Positions 18,222 to 27,862 of a stretch of 64,000 nucleotides of DNA are shown here, in pieces (the stretch's first letter is position 1; every line of letters begins with the position of its first letter). Made by a program: the position numbers and the translations under genes. This stretch comes from Neisseria flavescens (GTDB lineage Bacteria; Pseudomonadota; Gammaproteobacteria; Burkholderiales; Neisseriaceae). The DNA is taken from the NCBI RefSeq assembly GCF_005221285.1, contig NZ_CP039886.1, positions 1,860,001 through 1,924,000 on the forward strand, given 5' to 3'. The notes beneath the pieces were generated by a model, which searched no databases, had not been told where the DNA came from, and worked only from the letters and a program-made list of their open reading frames with translations.

Positions 18222-19067
18222 TCAGTCTTTCGGCTGAATGAGGTGGACATCACATTGTGGGAATGGGATGTTGATGTTGGCTTCGCGCAGGTTTTCGACC
18301 ACCTGTTCGTTCAAATCGCATTGCAGCGTCCAGCGGTCTGCTTCGTTTGCCCAAGCCCATAATGTGATTTCGATGGCATTGTCGCCCAAGGCGGTGATGT
18401 AGGCGGCTGCCTGTAACTCTTCGTTTTGAACGCACAAGGGGTGTTCGGTGGCGGCTTTCAACACCGCCTCTTTCGCCACTTTCAAATCGCAGTTGTAATC
18501 AACGCCGACTATCACTTGGGCGCGGCAAAGCGGCAGGGTGGAACGGTTGACGATGCTGTTGCCCATCACCACGCTGTTGGGCAGGACGACTTCTTCGTTG
18601 TCGGTCGTCCGCAAAGAAGTCTGCACCATTTTAATCTCCCGGACATATCCTTCAAAACCGCTGACGCGGATAAAATCGCCCACCCTAAACGGGCGGAACA
18701 GGATAATCAGCGCGCCGGCGGCAAAATTGGACAGCTGGTCTTTCAGGGACAACGCCACCGCCAAACCCGCGCCGCCGATTAAGGCGGTTACAGAGGTCGT
18801 GGAAACGCCCAATCTGCTCAATGCGGCGATGATGATGAGGATCAGCAAACCGATATTGGCGACGTTGCCGAGGAAGCTGACCAGTGTTTTATCGACTTTG
18901 GCGCGAGTCAGCGCGGCTTTCATCAGTGTCACCACGCGCGTGGCGACCCAGCGGCCGATAAAGAAGATGGCCAAGGCGGCCAGCAGGTTCGTGCCGAAAG
19001 ACATACCAATTTGGGCGAGCTGTTCCCAACCGGAGAAGGAGGAGAGGGCTTGAAGATCGAAATTCAT
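18222..19067 (-). CDS. mscS: Small-conductance mechanosensitive channel
   Basis: Opens under membrane tension to let solutes escape during osmotic downshock. The 281 residues give three helices (about 25-47, 63-85 and pore helix 90-110). The pore helix is GGAGLAVALSLKDQLSNFAAG with the Gly/Ala pattern of MscS. The beta domain follows (FRPFRVGDFIRVSGFEGYV, then LPNSVVMGNSIVN), and the C-terminal alpha/beta domain ends in NINIPFPQCDVHL. The length matches E. coli MscS (286). Confidence 0.95.
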   Translation of the reverse strand: MNFDLQALSSFSGWEQLAQIGMSFGTNLLAALAIFFIGRWVATRVVTLMKAALTRAKVDKTLVSFLGNVANIGLLILIIIAALSRLGVSTTSVTALIGGAGLAVALSLKDQLSNFAAGALIILFRPFRVGDFIRVSGFEGYVREIKMVQTSLRTTDNEEVVLPNSVVMGNSIVNRSTLPLCRAQVIVGVDYNCDLKVAKEAVLKAATEHPLCVQNEELQAAAYITALGDNAIEITLWAWANEADRWTLQCDLNEQVVENLREANINIPFPQCDVHLIQPKD

Positions 19068-19111
19068 AATTGTGTGTGCGTGTGAAGTTGTTTAAAAGGT
19101 CATTATAAAAC

Positions 19112-19156
19112 AAGGCCGTCTGAAAAACTAATGATTTGGTTTTTCAGACGGCCTTT
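19112..19156. terminator. DUS inverted-repeat terminator
   Basis: AAGGCCGTCTGAAAAAC and inverse after thiB. Confidence 0.75.
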
Positions 19157-19180
19157 AATCTTTCTTAAATCTTTTTCAGC

Positions 19181-20182
19181 TTAACGTAAAACGGTTTTGC
19201 TCCAACGGCTCACCCATTGTTTTTGTTTGGTGTTGATGTCGGCGCGGTTGGGGGAATCGCTGTGTTTCGGGGTTTGGGCAAACTCGAATACTTTGGGCAG
19301 CGGCGTGTTTTTGGCAGCCGGATAGACCCACATTTCAGCAGGCAGGGCTTTTTGCACTTCGCCGCTTTGCAGCCAGCTCACCAGTTTGGCCGCCAGCTCG
19401 GGCTGTTTTGCGCCTTTCAAAACTGCCGCGCCTTCAACTTGGCGGAATGTGCCGCCTTTGAGGAAGAGGTTGCCGGTGGGCGGCATGCTGTATTTGCCTT
19501 TGGAGTAGTGGACTTCGGCCGCCGGACTGGTGGCATAGCTGACCACGAGGGGATAAGCGCCGCCGTTTTGGGTGAAGTCGGTGTAGTAGGCTTCGCTCCA
19601 GCCTTTGGCGACTTTCACTCCGTTTTGGCGCATTTGCGCCCACCATTTGAACGCGCCTTCTTCACCCATGCCGCCGATGTTGGCCAAGAGGAAGGAGAGG
19701 CCGGGCGAGGATGTTGCGGGAGACGGGGTCACTAGAAGGTTTTTATATTCCGGTTTGGTCAAATCTTGCAGGGTTTGCGGCAGGGGCAGTTTTTTCTGTT
19801 CAAACCATTTTTTGTCGTAGTTGATGGCGACATAGGCGTAATCGACAGCCAGTGCATCGGGCAGGGAGGCGGTTACGGGTGCGGATTTGGGTTGGTTGGC
19901 GGCAAGGATGCCGGCAGCTTTGGCTTTGCCGATGTTGGCGTTGTCCAAACCGTAAACCGCATCGGCAATCGGGTTGGCTTTGCTCAAAATCAGCTTGTTG
20001 AGCATTTCGTTGCCGCTGCCTGCCTTAATGACGGACACTTTGGCATCGTTGGCTTTTTCAAATTGCGCGATGACGGATTGGGGCAGGCTGAAGGATTTGT
20101 GAACGGCCAAACGCACTTCGGTTTGGGCGTACAGGTTTGCCGAAGCCAGCAACAGGGCCACGGCGGACAATTTCAGTTTCAT
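19181..20182 (-). CDS. thiB: Thiamine-type ABC transporter substrate-binding protein
   Basis: Periplasmic binding protein of 333 residues, with a signal peptide ending near ASANLYA-Q. The fold matches the ThiB/TbpA group: EVRLAVHKSFSLPQSVIAQFEK, ADAVYGLDNANIGKAKAAGIL, then LDALAVDYAYVAINYD-like and VVSYATSPAAEVHYSKGK. This family delivers thiamine or thiamine phosphates to ThiPQ. No permease, ATPase or TPP riboswitch is adjacent, so partners must be encoded elsewhere and the substrate is inferred from family likeness. Confidence 0.82.
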   Translation of the reverse strand: MKLKLSAVALLLASANLYAQTEVRLAVHKSFSLPQSVIAQFEKANDAKVSVIKAGSGNEMLNKLILSKANPIADAVYGLDNANIGKAKAAGILAANQPKSAPVTASLPDALAVDYAYVAINYDKKWFEQKKLPLPQTLQDLTKPEYKNLLVTPSPATSSPGLSFLLANIGGMGEEGAFKWWAQMRQNGVKVAKGWSEAYYTDFTQNGGAYPLVVSYATSPAAEVHYSKGKYSMPPTGNLFLKGGTFRQVEGAAVLKGAKQPELAAKLVSWLQSGEVQKALPAEMWVYPAAKNTPLPKVFEFAQTPKHSDSPNRADINTKQKQWVSRWSKTVLR

Positions 20183-20246
20183 TCTCTTTCCTTTGTACGG
20201 GTAAAATACGAAATATCATAACAAAATCTGCATATCAAGGCACGAT

Positions 20247-20894
20247 ATGAATCATTCTCCCGTTTGGCTGTTTGACCTCGACAATACTTTGCACAATGCC
20301 GAAGCCGGCATTTTCTACATCATCAACCGCGCCATGACCGAATACATGGCAGGCCGTCTGAAACTTTCCGAAGAAGCCGCCTCCCACCTGCGCCAAGATT
20401 ATTGGCACCGATACGGCGCGACGCTTGCCGGTTTGCAAATCCACCATCCCGAAGTCGATATCGATGAGTTTTTGCGTGAAAGTCACCCGCTTAAGCAAAT
20501 TTTGGCAAAGGTGGAGGGTATGGATGGAACTGATGATGTTTTAGGCCGTCTGAAAGGGCGAAAAGCCGTATTTTCCAACGGGCCTTCGTTTTATGTCCGC
20601 GCATTGGTTGAGGCGTTGGGCTTGGAAGCGCATTTTGACGGCTTGTTCGGCACGGACGACTTCGGCCTGCTCTACAAGCCTAATCCACAAGCCTATCTCA
20701 ACGTCTGCCGCCTGTTGGGTGTCAAACCCGAACAGTGCATTATGGTGGACGACAGCGCCGACAATCTGCACCAAGCCAAAGCCTTGGGCATGAAGACCGT
20801 TTGGTACGGCGAAAAAGCCCATCCGTTGCCATTTGCCGACGGCATAGCAAAAGATATGCAGGGCTTGCTTGATTTTGCACAAAACCTGCCATGA
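20247..20894 (+). CDS. HAD-family pyrimidine 5'-nucleotidase-like phosphatase
   Basis: A 215-residue cytoplasmic phosphatase. HAD motif I is WLFDLDNTLHNAE (nucleophile and acid Asp), motif II is AVFSNGPSFYVR, motif III the lysine in YKPNPQAYLNV, and motif IV IMVDDSADNLHQAK. The helical cap and these motifs match the SDT1/YjjG-like pyrimidine nucleotidases, which clear non-canonical nucleotides. Two in-frame DUS copies encode GRLK (residues near 35 and 99). It diverges from thiB; a lipoprotein gene follows 60 bp later. Confidence 0.88.
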   Translation: MNHSPVWLFDLDNTLHNAEAGIFYIINRAMTEYMAGRLKLSEEAASHLRQDYWHRYGATLAGLQIHHPEVDIDEFLRESHPLKQILAKVEGMDGTDDVLGRLKGRKAVFSNGPSFYVRALVEALGLEAHFDGLFGTDDFGLLYKPNPQAYLNVCRLLGVKPEQCIMVDDSADNLHQAKALGMKTVWYGEKAHPLPFADGIAKDMQGLLDFAQNLP

Positions 20895-20954
20895 AATTTT
20901 TAAAAAACCAGTACAATACACAGTATTTCCAACACTTAAAACAAGGACAACATC

Positions 20955-21239
20955 ATGCGTAAACTCGCTTTAATTCTGACCGCCGCTGCCGTTTTGGCCG
21001 GTTGCTCTTGGGAAACCTACACCAACGAATCCGGCCGTACCGCCGTACGACAAAAATATGCTACCGGCACGCCTATCGTTTATCAGGACGGTACTTATTC
21101 TAAAAACATGAATTACAACCAGTTCCGCCCAGAGCGCCGCGCCGTCCAATCCAATCAAGCGGATCATGCTGAACACGGCGAACGCGGCCAGCACTGGCAA
21201 AAACCGCAATTTGCCAACCAACAGCCAGCAACCGAATAA
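20955..21239 (+). CDS. Small putative lipoprotein
   Basis: A 94-residue protein with signal peptide and lipobox LAGC. The mature part begins CSWETYTNESGRTAVRQKYATG and is followed by TPIVYQDGTYSKNMNYNQF; the rest is polar with many His, Gln and Asn. ACAAGGACA lies before the ATG. It shares the ETY..GRTAV...VYQD pattern with the lipoprotein at 6774, so the two may be paralogues. The role is unknown. Confidence 0.78.
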   Translation: MRKLALILTAAAVLAGCSWETYTNESGRTAVRQKYATGTPIVYQDGTYSKNMNYNQFRPERRAVQSNQADHAEHGERGQHWQKPQFANQQPATE

Positions 21240-21249
21240 CAATATCCCC

Positions 21250-21311
21250 AAGGCCGTCTGAAACGGAGTGAAAAACAATCAACACTTGTTGCCCCACTTT
21301 TCAGACGGCCT
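21250..21311. terminator. DUS inverted-repeat terminator with a long loop
   Basis: AGGCCGTCTGAAA and inverse separated by about 36 bases, before glmU. Confidence 0.6.
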
Positions 21312-21337
21312 CAAACAACGACAACGGAAACCGTATC

Positions 21338-22711
21338 ATGGCTCAGACAGCTTTAAATATCGTCATCCTCGCCGCCGGCAAAGGCACGCGCATGTACTCC
21401 AAAATGCCCAAAGTGCTGCACCGCATCGGCGGCCTTCCCATGGTTGAGCGCGTTATCGACACCGCCGCCTCCCTGAATCCCCAAAACATCTGCGTCGTCA
21501 TCGGCCACGGCAAAGAGCAGGTCTTGGACACCGTCAAACGCGATGTCGTTTGGGTTGAACAAACCGAACAGCTCGGTACCGGCCACGCCGTTAAAACCGC
21601 CCTGCCGCACCTGTCTGCCGAAGGCCGCACGCTGGTGTTGTACGGCGACGTCCCCCTGATTGACGCAGCCACCCTCGAAACCCTGCTCGAAGCCGCAGGC
21701 GACGAAGTTGGCTTGTTGACCGACGTGCCCAACGACCCGACAGGTTTGGGCCGCATCATCCGCGACAGCAACGGCAGCGTAACCGCCATTGTCGAAGAAA
21801 AAGACGCCGATGCCGCCCAAAAAGCCGTGAAAGAAATCAATACCGGCATTTTGGTTCTGCCCAACGCCAAACTCGAAGCTTGGTTGAACAGCCTTTCCAG
21901 CAACAATGCCCAAGGCGAATACTATCTGACCGACCTCATCGCCAAAGCCGTTGCCGACGGCATCAAAGTTCATCCCGTCCAAGTCCGTGCCTCCCATCTA
22001 GCCGCAGGCGTGAACAACAAACTCCAACTGGCCGAACTCGAGCGTATTTTCCAAACCGAACAGGCGCAAGAATTGCTCAAAGCAGGCGTAACCCTGCGCG
22101 ATCCGGCACGTTTCGATTTACGAGGCCGTCTGAAACACGGACAAGATGTCGTGATTGACGTCAACGTCGTGATTGAAGGCGAAGTCGAACTCGGCGACAA
22201 CGTCGAAATCGGTGCCAATTGCGTGATCAAAAACGCCAAAATCGGTGCCAACACCAAAATCGCCCCATTCTCCCATTTTGAAGGTTGCGAAGTCGGTGAA
22301 AACAACCAAATCGGCCCATACGCCCGTTTGCGTCCGCAAGCCAAACTGGCCGATGAAGTACACATCGGCAACTTCGTCGAAGTCAAAAACGCCACCATCG
22401 GCAACGGCACCAAAGCCAACCACCTCACCTACATCGGTGATGCCGAGATTGGCAGCAAAACCAACTTCGGCGCCGGTACGATTATTGCCAACTACGACGG
22501 CGTGAACAAACACAAAACCATTATCGGAGACGAAGTGCGCATCGGTTCAAACTGCGTACTGGTTGCCCCTGTCACCCTCGGCAACAAAGTGACGACAGGC
22601 GCGGGCAGCGCGATTACCCGCAATTGCGAAGACGGCAAACTTGTTCTCGCCCGCTCCCGCCAAACCGTCATCGAAGGCTGGGTGCGTCCGGAAAAAGGCG
22701 ATAAGAAGTAA
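21338..22711 (+). CDS. glmU: Bifunctional GlcN-1-P acetyltransferase / GlcNAc-1-P uridyltransferase
   Basis: Makes UDP-GlcNAc, precursor of peptidoglycan and lipooligosaccharide. The N-terminal half is a nucleotidyltransferase (VILAAGKGTRMYSKMPKVLH, GTGHAVKTALP, YGDVPLID). The C-terminal half is a left-handed beta-helix of hexapeptide repeats (VELGDNVEIGANCVIKNAKI and GNFVEVKNATIG) with acetyltransferase residues in ANHLTYIGDAEIG. The 457-residue length is standard. An in-frame DUS encodes RGRLK at the domain junction. glmS, the preceding step in the pathway, lies 160 bp downstream. Confidence 0.98.
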   Translation: MAQTALNIVILAAGKGTRMYSKMPKVLHRIGGLPMVERVIDTAASLNPQNICVVIGHGKEQVLDTVKRDVVWVEQTEQLGTGHAVKTALPHLSAEGRTLVLYGDVPLIDAATLETLLEAAGDEVGLLTDVPNDPTGLGRIIRDSNGSVTAIVEEKDADAAQKAVKEINTGILVLPNAKLEAWLNSLSSNNAQGEYYLTDLIAKAVADGIKVHPVQVRASHLAAGVNNKLQLAELERIFQTEQAQELLKAGVTLRDPARFDLRGRLKHGQDVVIDVNVVIEGEVELGDNVEIGANCVIKNAKIGANTKIAPFSHFEGCEVGENNQIGPYARLRPQAKLADEVHIGNFVEVKNATIGNGTKANHLTYIGDAEIGSKTNFGAGTIIANYDGVNKHKTIIGDEVRIGSNCVLVAPVTLGNKVTTGAGSAITRNCEDGKLVLARSRQTVIEGWVRPEKGDKK

Positions 22712-22729
22712 GGTTGATCTTTTATTTGT

Positions 22730-22767
22730 TTTCAGACGGCCTTGAGAAACAACAGGCCGTCTGAAAC
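22730..22767. terminator. DUS inverted repeat between glmU and glmS
   Basis: TTTCAGACGGCCT and AGGCCGTCTGAAA around an 11-base loop. Confidence 0.6.
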
Positions 22768-22872
22768 CTAGATTTACCGTTTCAATGAATATAAAACGGC
22801 GTTTTCCGACTGCCGCTTTCGGGAGCCGGAGCAGCAGTCATTTTCTCAAACTTTTGATACTAAGGAACTTAT

Positions 22873-24711
22873 ATGTGCGGTATCGTAGGTGCTATTCGCG
22901 CCAATCACAATGTAGTCGATTTTCTGACCGACGGTCTCAAACGCCTTGAATACCGAGGCTACGATTCGTCGGGTATCGCCGTGAATACAGACGGCAAAAT
23001 CAAACGCGTCCGCCGTGTCGGCCGTGTGCAGCTGATGGAAGATGCGGCACGCGAAAAAGGCGTGTTCGGCCATATCGGCATCGGCCATACCCGTTGGGCA
23101 ACCCACGGCGGTGTAACCGAGCCTAACGCCCACCCCCACATTTCCGGCGGCATGATCGCGGTTGTCCACAACGGCATTATCGAAAACTTTGAAGCAGAAC
23201 GCGAATGTCTGAAAGCGTTGGGTTACACCTTCGAATCGCAAACCGATACCGAAGTCATCGCCCACAGCGTCAACCACGAATACACACAAAACGGCGGTAA
23301 ACTGTTTGAAGCCGTCCAAGCTGCGACTGCCCGTTTCCACGGCGCATACGCCATCGCCGTAATGGCGCAGGACAAACCCGAAGAAATGGTGGTTGCGCGT
23401 ATGGGCTGCCCGCTGCTGGTGGCATTGGGCGATCAAGAAACCTTCATCGCCTCCGATGTATCCGCCGTCATCGCCTTCACCCGCCGCATCGCCTATTTGG
23501 AAGACGGCGACATTGCCCTTCTAAGCGCAAACGGCATCGACAAACTCATTGACAAAACCGGTGCTGAAACCCAACGTACCGTCAAAGTATCCGAACTGTC
23601 GCTCGCGTCGCTGGAATTGGGTCCATACAGCCACTTCATGCAGAAAGAAATCCACGAACAACCGCGCGCCATCGCCGATACCGCCGAAGTCTTCCTTGAC
23701 GGCGGTTTCGAACCTGAAAACTTCGGCGCGAATGCACGCGAAGTGTTCGACGGCATCCGCAGCATCAAAATCCTCGCCTGCGGCACGTCCTACTACGCTG
23801 CGCTGACCGCCAAATACTGGCTCGAATCCATCGCCAAAATGCCGACCGACGTCGAAATCGCCAGCGAATACCGCTACCGCGACGTGATTGCCGATCCAAA
23901 GCAATTGGTCATCACCATCTCCCAATCCGGCGAAACATTGGACACGATGGAAGCCCTGAAATACGCGCAATCCTTGGGACACAAACACAGCCTGTCTATT
24001 TGTAACGTCATGGAATCCGCCCTGCCGCGCGAAAGCGAATTGGTACTGTACACACGCGCCGGTGCAGAAATCGGCGTCGCCTCAACCAAAGCGTTCACCA
24101 CGCAACTGGTTGTTTTGTTTGGCTTGGCGGTAACGCTGGGCAAACAGCGCGGTTTGGTTTCCGCCGAAAAAGCGCGCGAATACGTCGAAGAGCTGCGCCA
24201 ACTGCCCGGCAGCATTCAGCACGTTCTCAATCTTGAGCCGCAAATCGCCGCTTGGGCGCAAAAATTTGCCAAGAAAACCAGCGCACTCTTCTTGGGTCGC
24301 GGCATCCACTTCCCAATCGCCCTTGAAGGCGCATTGAAGCTGAAAGAGATTACCTATATCCACGCCGAAGCTTATCCTGCGGGTGAGTTGAAACACGGCC
24401 CGTTGGCTTTGGTGGACGAGAACATGCCTGTTGTCGTGATTGCCCCGAACGACAGCCTGTTGGACAAAGTAAAAGCCAATATGCAGGAAGTCGGCGCACG
24501 CGGCGGCGAACTCTTCGTCTTCGCCGATTTGGACAGCAATTTCAACGCCACCGACGGCGTGCACGTCATCCGCGCCCCGCGCCACGTCGGCGTACTCTCG
24601 CCGATTGTGCACACCATCCCTGTGCAGCTCCTGTCTTACCACGCCGCCCTCGCACGCGGTACAGACGTGGACAAACCGCGCAATTTGGCTAAATCGGTAA
24701 CGGTTGAATAA
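22873..24711 (+). CDS. glmS: Glutamine-fructose-6-phosphate aminotransferase
   Basis: First step of amino-sugar synthesis: glutamine plus fructose-6-phosphate gives glucosamine-6-phosphate. The 612 residues start [18 protein letters not shown], whose Cys2 is the glutaminase nucleophile; [18 protein letters not shown] follows. Two SIS sugar-isomerase domains are present ([18 protein letters not shown] with [17 protein letters not shown], and [22 protein letters not shown]). The C-terminus [13 protein letters not shown] is typical. No glmS ribozyme is seen in the leader; none is expected outside Gram-positive bacteria. Confidence 0.98.
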   Translation: MCGIVGAIRANHNVVDFLTDGLKRLEYRGYDSSGIAVNTDGKIKRVRRVGRVQLMEDAAREKGVFGHIGIGHTRWATHGGVTEPNAHPHISGGMIAVVHNGIIENFEAERECLKALGYTFESQTDTEVIAHSVNHEYTQNGGKLFEAVQAATARFHGAYAIAVMAQDKPEEMVVARMGCPLLVALGDQETFIASDVSAVIAFTRRIAYLEDGDIALLSANGIDKLIDKTGAETQRTVKVSELSLASLELGPYSHFMQKEIHEQPRAIADTAEVFLDGGFEPENFGANAREVFDGIRSIKILACGTSYYAALTAKYWLESIAKMPTDVEIASEYRYRDVIADPKQLVITISQSGETLDTMEALKYAQSLGHKHSLSICNVMESALPRESELVLYTRAGAEIGVASTKAFTTQLVVLFGLAVTLGKQRGLVSAEKAREYVEELRQLPGSIQHVLNLEPQIAAWAQKFAKKTSALFLGRGIHFPIALEGALKLKEITYIHAEAYPAGELKHGPLALVDENMPVVVIAPNDSLLDKVKANMQEVGARGGELFVFADLDSNFNATDGVHVIRAPRHVGVLSPIVHTIPVQLLSYHAALARGTDVDKPRNLAKSVTVE

Positions 24712-24724
24712 GCAATAAACCGGT

Positions 24725-24772
24725 TAAAAAAGGCCGTCTGAAACCTGTTTCAAGGTTTCAGACGGCCTTTTT
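24725..24772. terminator. DUS inverted-repeat terminator after glmS
   Basis: AAAAAAGGCCGTCTGAAACCT and inverse, then TTTTTA. Confidence 0.8.
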
Positions 24773-24913
24773 ATTTGTCGGTTTCAGTAATAGAGATGCT
24801 ATTTATGATGTCTTTGCTTTCATTATAAATGTACAACAACAGCTGATTGTGACCGATATTTTATTGATTAAAGTTGCCTCTGATGACAAGATCAACAAAC
24901 CGACAGAATGATA

Positions 24914-24948
24914 ACAGGCCGTCTGAAAAATCTTTCAGACGGCCTTGT
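24914..24948. terminator. DUS inverted-repeat terminator after the M16 gene
   Basis: AGGCCGTCTGAAA and inverse with a short loop. The 140 bp between this and the glmS terminator show no gene. Confidence 0.75.
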
Positions 24949-24962
24949 TGTTTTAAAGCGTT

Positions 24963-26261
24963 TTATTCTGCACCGACAACGACGGTGTTGAGGTCTTTGA
25001 ATTTGACGCGGCGTTGCCATGCGTCGCGGACTTGTTCGACGGTCAGGCTGTTGATGGCTTTGGGGTAGACTTCCAAGTAGTCGTTGGGCAGGTCGTAGAG
25101 GCCGATCAGGCTCAGGTAGTTGAGCAGTTTGTCGTTGGAGTCGTAGCGCAGGGGGAAGCCGCCGACGATGTTGGCTTTGGCCTGTTTCAGCTCGGCTTCG
25201 GTCGGGCCTTCGGCGATAAACTGCTCGATGACGGCTTGGGTGTCGGCCAGTGAGGCTTTGGTGTTTTTCTTTTGGGTGGAGTAGGAAACGGCAAACGTGC
25301 CTTCTTCTGTTGCCGGGGCGAGGCTGCTGTATACGCCGTAGGTGTAGCCGTGTTGATCGCGCAAAACTTTCATGAGGCGGCTGTCGAAACCGCCGCCGCC
25401 GAGGATGTAGTTGCCGGCAACGAGGGCGTAATAGTCGGGGTCATGGCGTTTGAAGAGGGAGGTGCCGAGCAGGATTTGTGCCTGTGTGCCGGCAAAGGGA
25501 ATGTCGCGGCGTTGGGCGGTTTGTTTGGGAACGGGCGGGATGGCGTGGGTTGCGGTGGCTTTGGCCGGCAGGTCTTTGAGGACGCGTTCGACCAGTTGCT
25601 CTGCCTGTTTGCGGTTGAGGTCGCCGACGATGGCGACGATGGCGTTGTCTTTGCCGTAGTGGGTGCGGTGGAAGGCGCGGATGTCGTCCAGACTAACGCG
25701 TTTGAGGCTGTCAACGGTTACGTTTGCGCCGCTGCCGTAGGGGTGGTTCGGGTAGATGAGCTTGGTCAGTTCGCGCGTGGCGGTGTAGTCGGGGGTGGTT
25801 TCCTGTTGTTGCAAGCCGGTAATGGATTGGATTTGACGGCGGCGGAAAACGGCTTCGTCAAAGCGCGGACGGGTCAGCGAGTGGTTGAGCAAGTTGGCGG
25901 CTTTGTCGCGGATGTCGGCTTTGCTGAGGCTGCGGAAGCCTGCGGATGCGCTTTCGGCATTGCTGTCGCTGCTGATGTGCGCGCCGATGTTGTCGGCTTC
26001 GGCATTGAAGGCTTCTTCGTCCAGCTCTTGGGTGCCGTCGGTCAGGAGGGCGGCGGTAAATTCGGCAACTTGGCTTTTGCCGTCCGGATTGGCGACGCTG
26101 CCTGCGCCCTTGAAGCTGACTTCAAGGTCGATGATGGGGTTTTCGTGGCGTTCGACAAGGAGGATTTGGGTGCCGTCGCGGTTACGCCAGCGTTGGATGT
26201 CGGTGGCAGCTTGGACGCTTAAGGGCAGGAGTAGGGCAAGGGCGAACAGGGTGGGTTTCAT
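24963..26261 (-). CDS. M16-family peptidase-like protein without the zinc motif
   Basis: A 432-residue periplasmic protein with a signal peptide ending in SVQA-A. It has the M16 fold: LLVERHENPIIDLEVSFKGAG, then a second half with TQAQILLGTSLFKRHDPDYYAL and LGGGGFDSRLMKVLRDQHGYTYGVYS. The HxxEH zinc motif of active M16 enzymes is missing; the corresponding region reads EFTAALLTDGT. It is therefore probably the non-catalytic partner of the upstream M16 gene, as in other two-subunit M16 pairs. The genes are 58 bp apart on the same strand. Confidence 0.88.
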   Translation of the reverse strand: MKPTLFALALLLPLSVQAATDIQRWRNRDGTQILLVERHENPIIDLEVSFKGAGSVANPDGKSQVAEFTAALLTDGTQELDEEAFNAEADNIGAHISSDSNAESASAGFRSLSKADIRDKAANLLNHSLTRPRFDEAVFRRRQIQSITGLQQQETTPDYTATRELTKLIYPNHPYGSGANVTVDSLKRVSLDDIRAFHRTHYGKDNAIVAIVGDLNRKQAEQLVERVLKDLPAKATATHAIPPVPKQTAQRRDIPFAGTQAQILLGTSLFKRHDPDYYALVAGNYILGGGGFDSRLMKVLRDQHGYTYGVYSSLAPATEEGTFAVSYSTQKKNTKASLADTQAVIEQFIAEGPTEAELKQAKANIVGGFPLRYDSNDKLLNYLSLIGLYDLPNDYLEVYPKAINSLTVEQVRDAWQRRVKFKDLNTVVVGAE

Positions 26262-26278
26262 GTTGTGGCTTTCTGTTA

Positions 26279-26314
26279 AGGCCGTCTGAAAGGGTGTGGG
26301 CTTTCAGACGGCCG
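26279..26314. terminator. DUS inverted repeat between the two M16 genes
   Basis: AGGCCGTCTGAAA and TTTCAGACGGCC around a 10-base loop; no T-run, so the two genes may still share a transcript. Confidence 0.55.
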
Positions 26315-26319
26315 GATGT

Positions 26320-27669
26320 TTATCGGTGTTTGGCAGTTTTTTTGCTTGGCGCGGCGGCAGGTTTTTGCGGCTCGATGATGACGGTACTCATGCGATCGTC
26401 GGTCAACATTCGGGCGGCGGCCTGTACTTCTTGTGCGCTGACTGCCTGTAAGCGGCGGTGGATTTCTTGTTCGTCGGTATATTGGAAACCGCGTGCTTCG
26501 AGGCGGCCCATCATGGAGGCTTGGGAAGACATGGAGTCTTTGGCGTAGATTTCGCTGACCGCTGCTTGGGTTTTGACGCGCTGCAATTCTTCTTCGGAAA
26601 CGCCGTTGTCGGCAATGTCTTTGATTTCTTGGCGCAGCTGGGCAATCAGGGTATCGGTTTTCACGCCTTCGGCAGGCATGGCGATTACGCTGAACAGCGG
26701 CATTTCACGGCTGATGATGTCGTAATGCGTTCCTGCGCTCAATGCGGTTTGCTTGCCGCGCACGAGGTTTTTATCAAAACGGCTGGACGCGTTGCCTGCC
26801 AAAATATCGGAGAGGACGTCGAGGGCAAAAGGCATTGCGTCGTCGAATTTTTGGAGTTTCGGCACACGGAAGTTGATGGCAATCAGCGGCTGGTGTGTGA
26901 CCGGAGAAGTGGCTTTGACTGTAACAGGCTTGCGCAAATAGGGTTCGGTATGGAGTTTGTTGCGCGGCGGACGGGCTTTGGCCGGAATATCGCCAAAGAG
27001 TTTGGCGGCCGTCTGAAGCGTTTGTTTGGCATCGACATCGCCGACAATGACCAATACGGCATTGTTAGGCGCGTAATACTGTTTGTACCATGCGCGCAGG
27101 TCGTCGGCTTTTAGGGTGTGCAAATCTTTCATGTAGCCGATGACGGAGGCGCGCATGGACGGTTGGGTAAAGGCTGCAAGATAGGCTTGTTCCCACATTT
27201 TGCCGTCGACCGTGTCTTCCGTGCGCTGGCGGCGTTCTTCACGGATGACGTTCATCTCGTTGAGGAATTCTTTGTCGCTGAAGTTGAGGTTGTGCATGCG
27301 GTCGGCTTCGAGCTTCAGAATCTCGGGCAGGTTGGCGGCGGCGACGTTTTCGTAATACACCGTTTCATTGCGGCTGGTGTAGGCATTGTTTTGTCCGCCC
27401 AGCTCGGACACGCGGCGGTTGAACTCGCCGGAGGGAACGTCTTTCGTGCCTTTAAACATCATGTGTTCCAAAGCGTGGCTCAGGCCGCTTTTGCCTGGTT
27501 TTTCATCCACGCTGCCGATTTTGTACCAAATCTGCGAAACGGCCACAGGCGCGCGGTGGTCTTCTTTGACGATGATTTTCAGACCGTTGGGCAGGGTTTC
27601 AGAAAGCGTCTGCGCCCATGAGGCGGCAGGCAGCGCGAAGGCAAGCATTAAAGCAATTCGGCGTAACAT
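26320..27669 (-). CDS. M16-family zinc metallopeptidase
   Basis: A 449-residue secreted peptidase with a signal peptide ending in AASWA-Q. The inverted zinc motif HxxEH is present as GLSHALEHMMFKGT, with the downstream glutamate in the ETVYYENVAAANLPEIL region. The second M16 domain includes FRVPKLQKFDDAMPFALDVLSDIL. A Lys-rich C-terminus follows (PSKKTAKHR). With the non-catalytic gene downstream it should form a periplasmic two-subunit peptidase; the substrate is unknown. A reversed DUS lies in frame (LQTAAKL). Confidence 0.92.
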   Translation of the reverse strand: MLRRIALMLAFALPAASWAQTLSETLPNGLKIIVKEDHRAPVAVSQIWYKIGSVDEKPGKSGLSHALEHMMFKGTKDVPSGEFNRRVSELGGQNNAYTSRNETVYYENVAAANLPEILKLEADRMHNLNFSDKEFLNEMNVIREERRQRTEDTVDGKMWEQAYLAAFTQPSMRASVIGYMKDLHTLKADDLRAWYKQYYAPNNAVLVIVGDVDAKQTLQTAAKLFGDIPAKARPPRNKLHTEPYLRKPVTVKATSPVTHQPLIAINFRVPKLQKFDDAMPFALDVLSDILAGNASSRFDKNLVRGKQTALSAGTHYDIISREMPLFSVIAMPAEGVKTDTLIAQLRQEIKDIADNGVSEEELQRVKTQAAVSEIYAKDSMSSQASMMGRLEARGFQYTDEQEIHRRLQAVSAQEVQAAARMLTDDRMSTVIIEPQKPAAAPSKKTAKHR

Positions 27670-27862
27670 GGTTTAATCCGTAAAATGAAAATCAATCGCC
27701 AAAGTATAGCGGAAAATCTGAAAGATTGGCCGAATGTTTCAGACGACCCGGGCTTTATCTGCTGATTCACATCAAGCGCGGCCGTTGCCAATCTTTACCG
27801 TCGCCCCTCATTCGCGGATAATCCCAAACATTCCCATTTCCAACCATCACAAAGGAATCATC

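Noticed and set aside
20183..20246. TPP riboswitch upstream of thiB
   Set aside because: The thi-box motif CTGAGA is not seen in the 64-bp region.
22770..22872. Possible glmS ribozyme in the leader
   Set aside because: No conserved ribozyme core is visible, and the class is known from Gram-positive bacteria.
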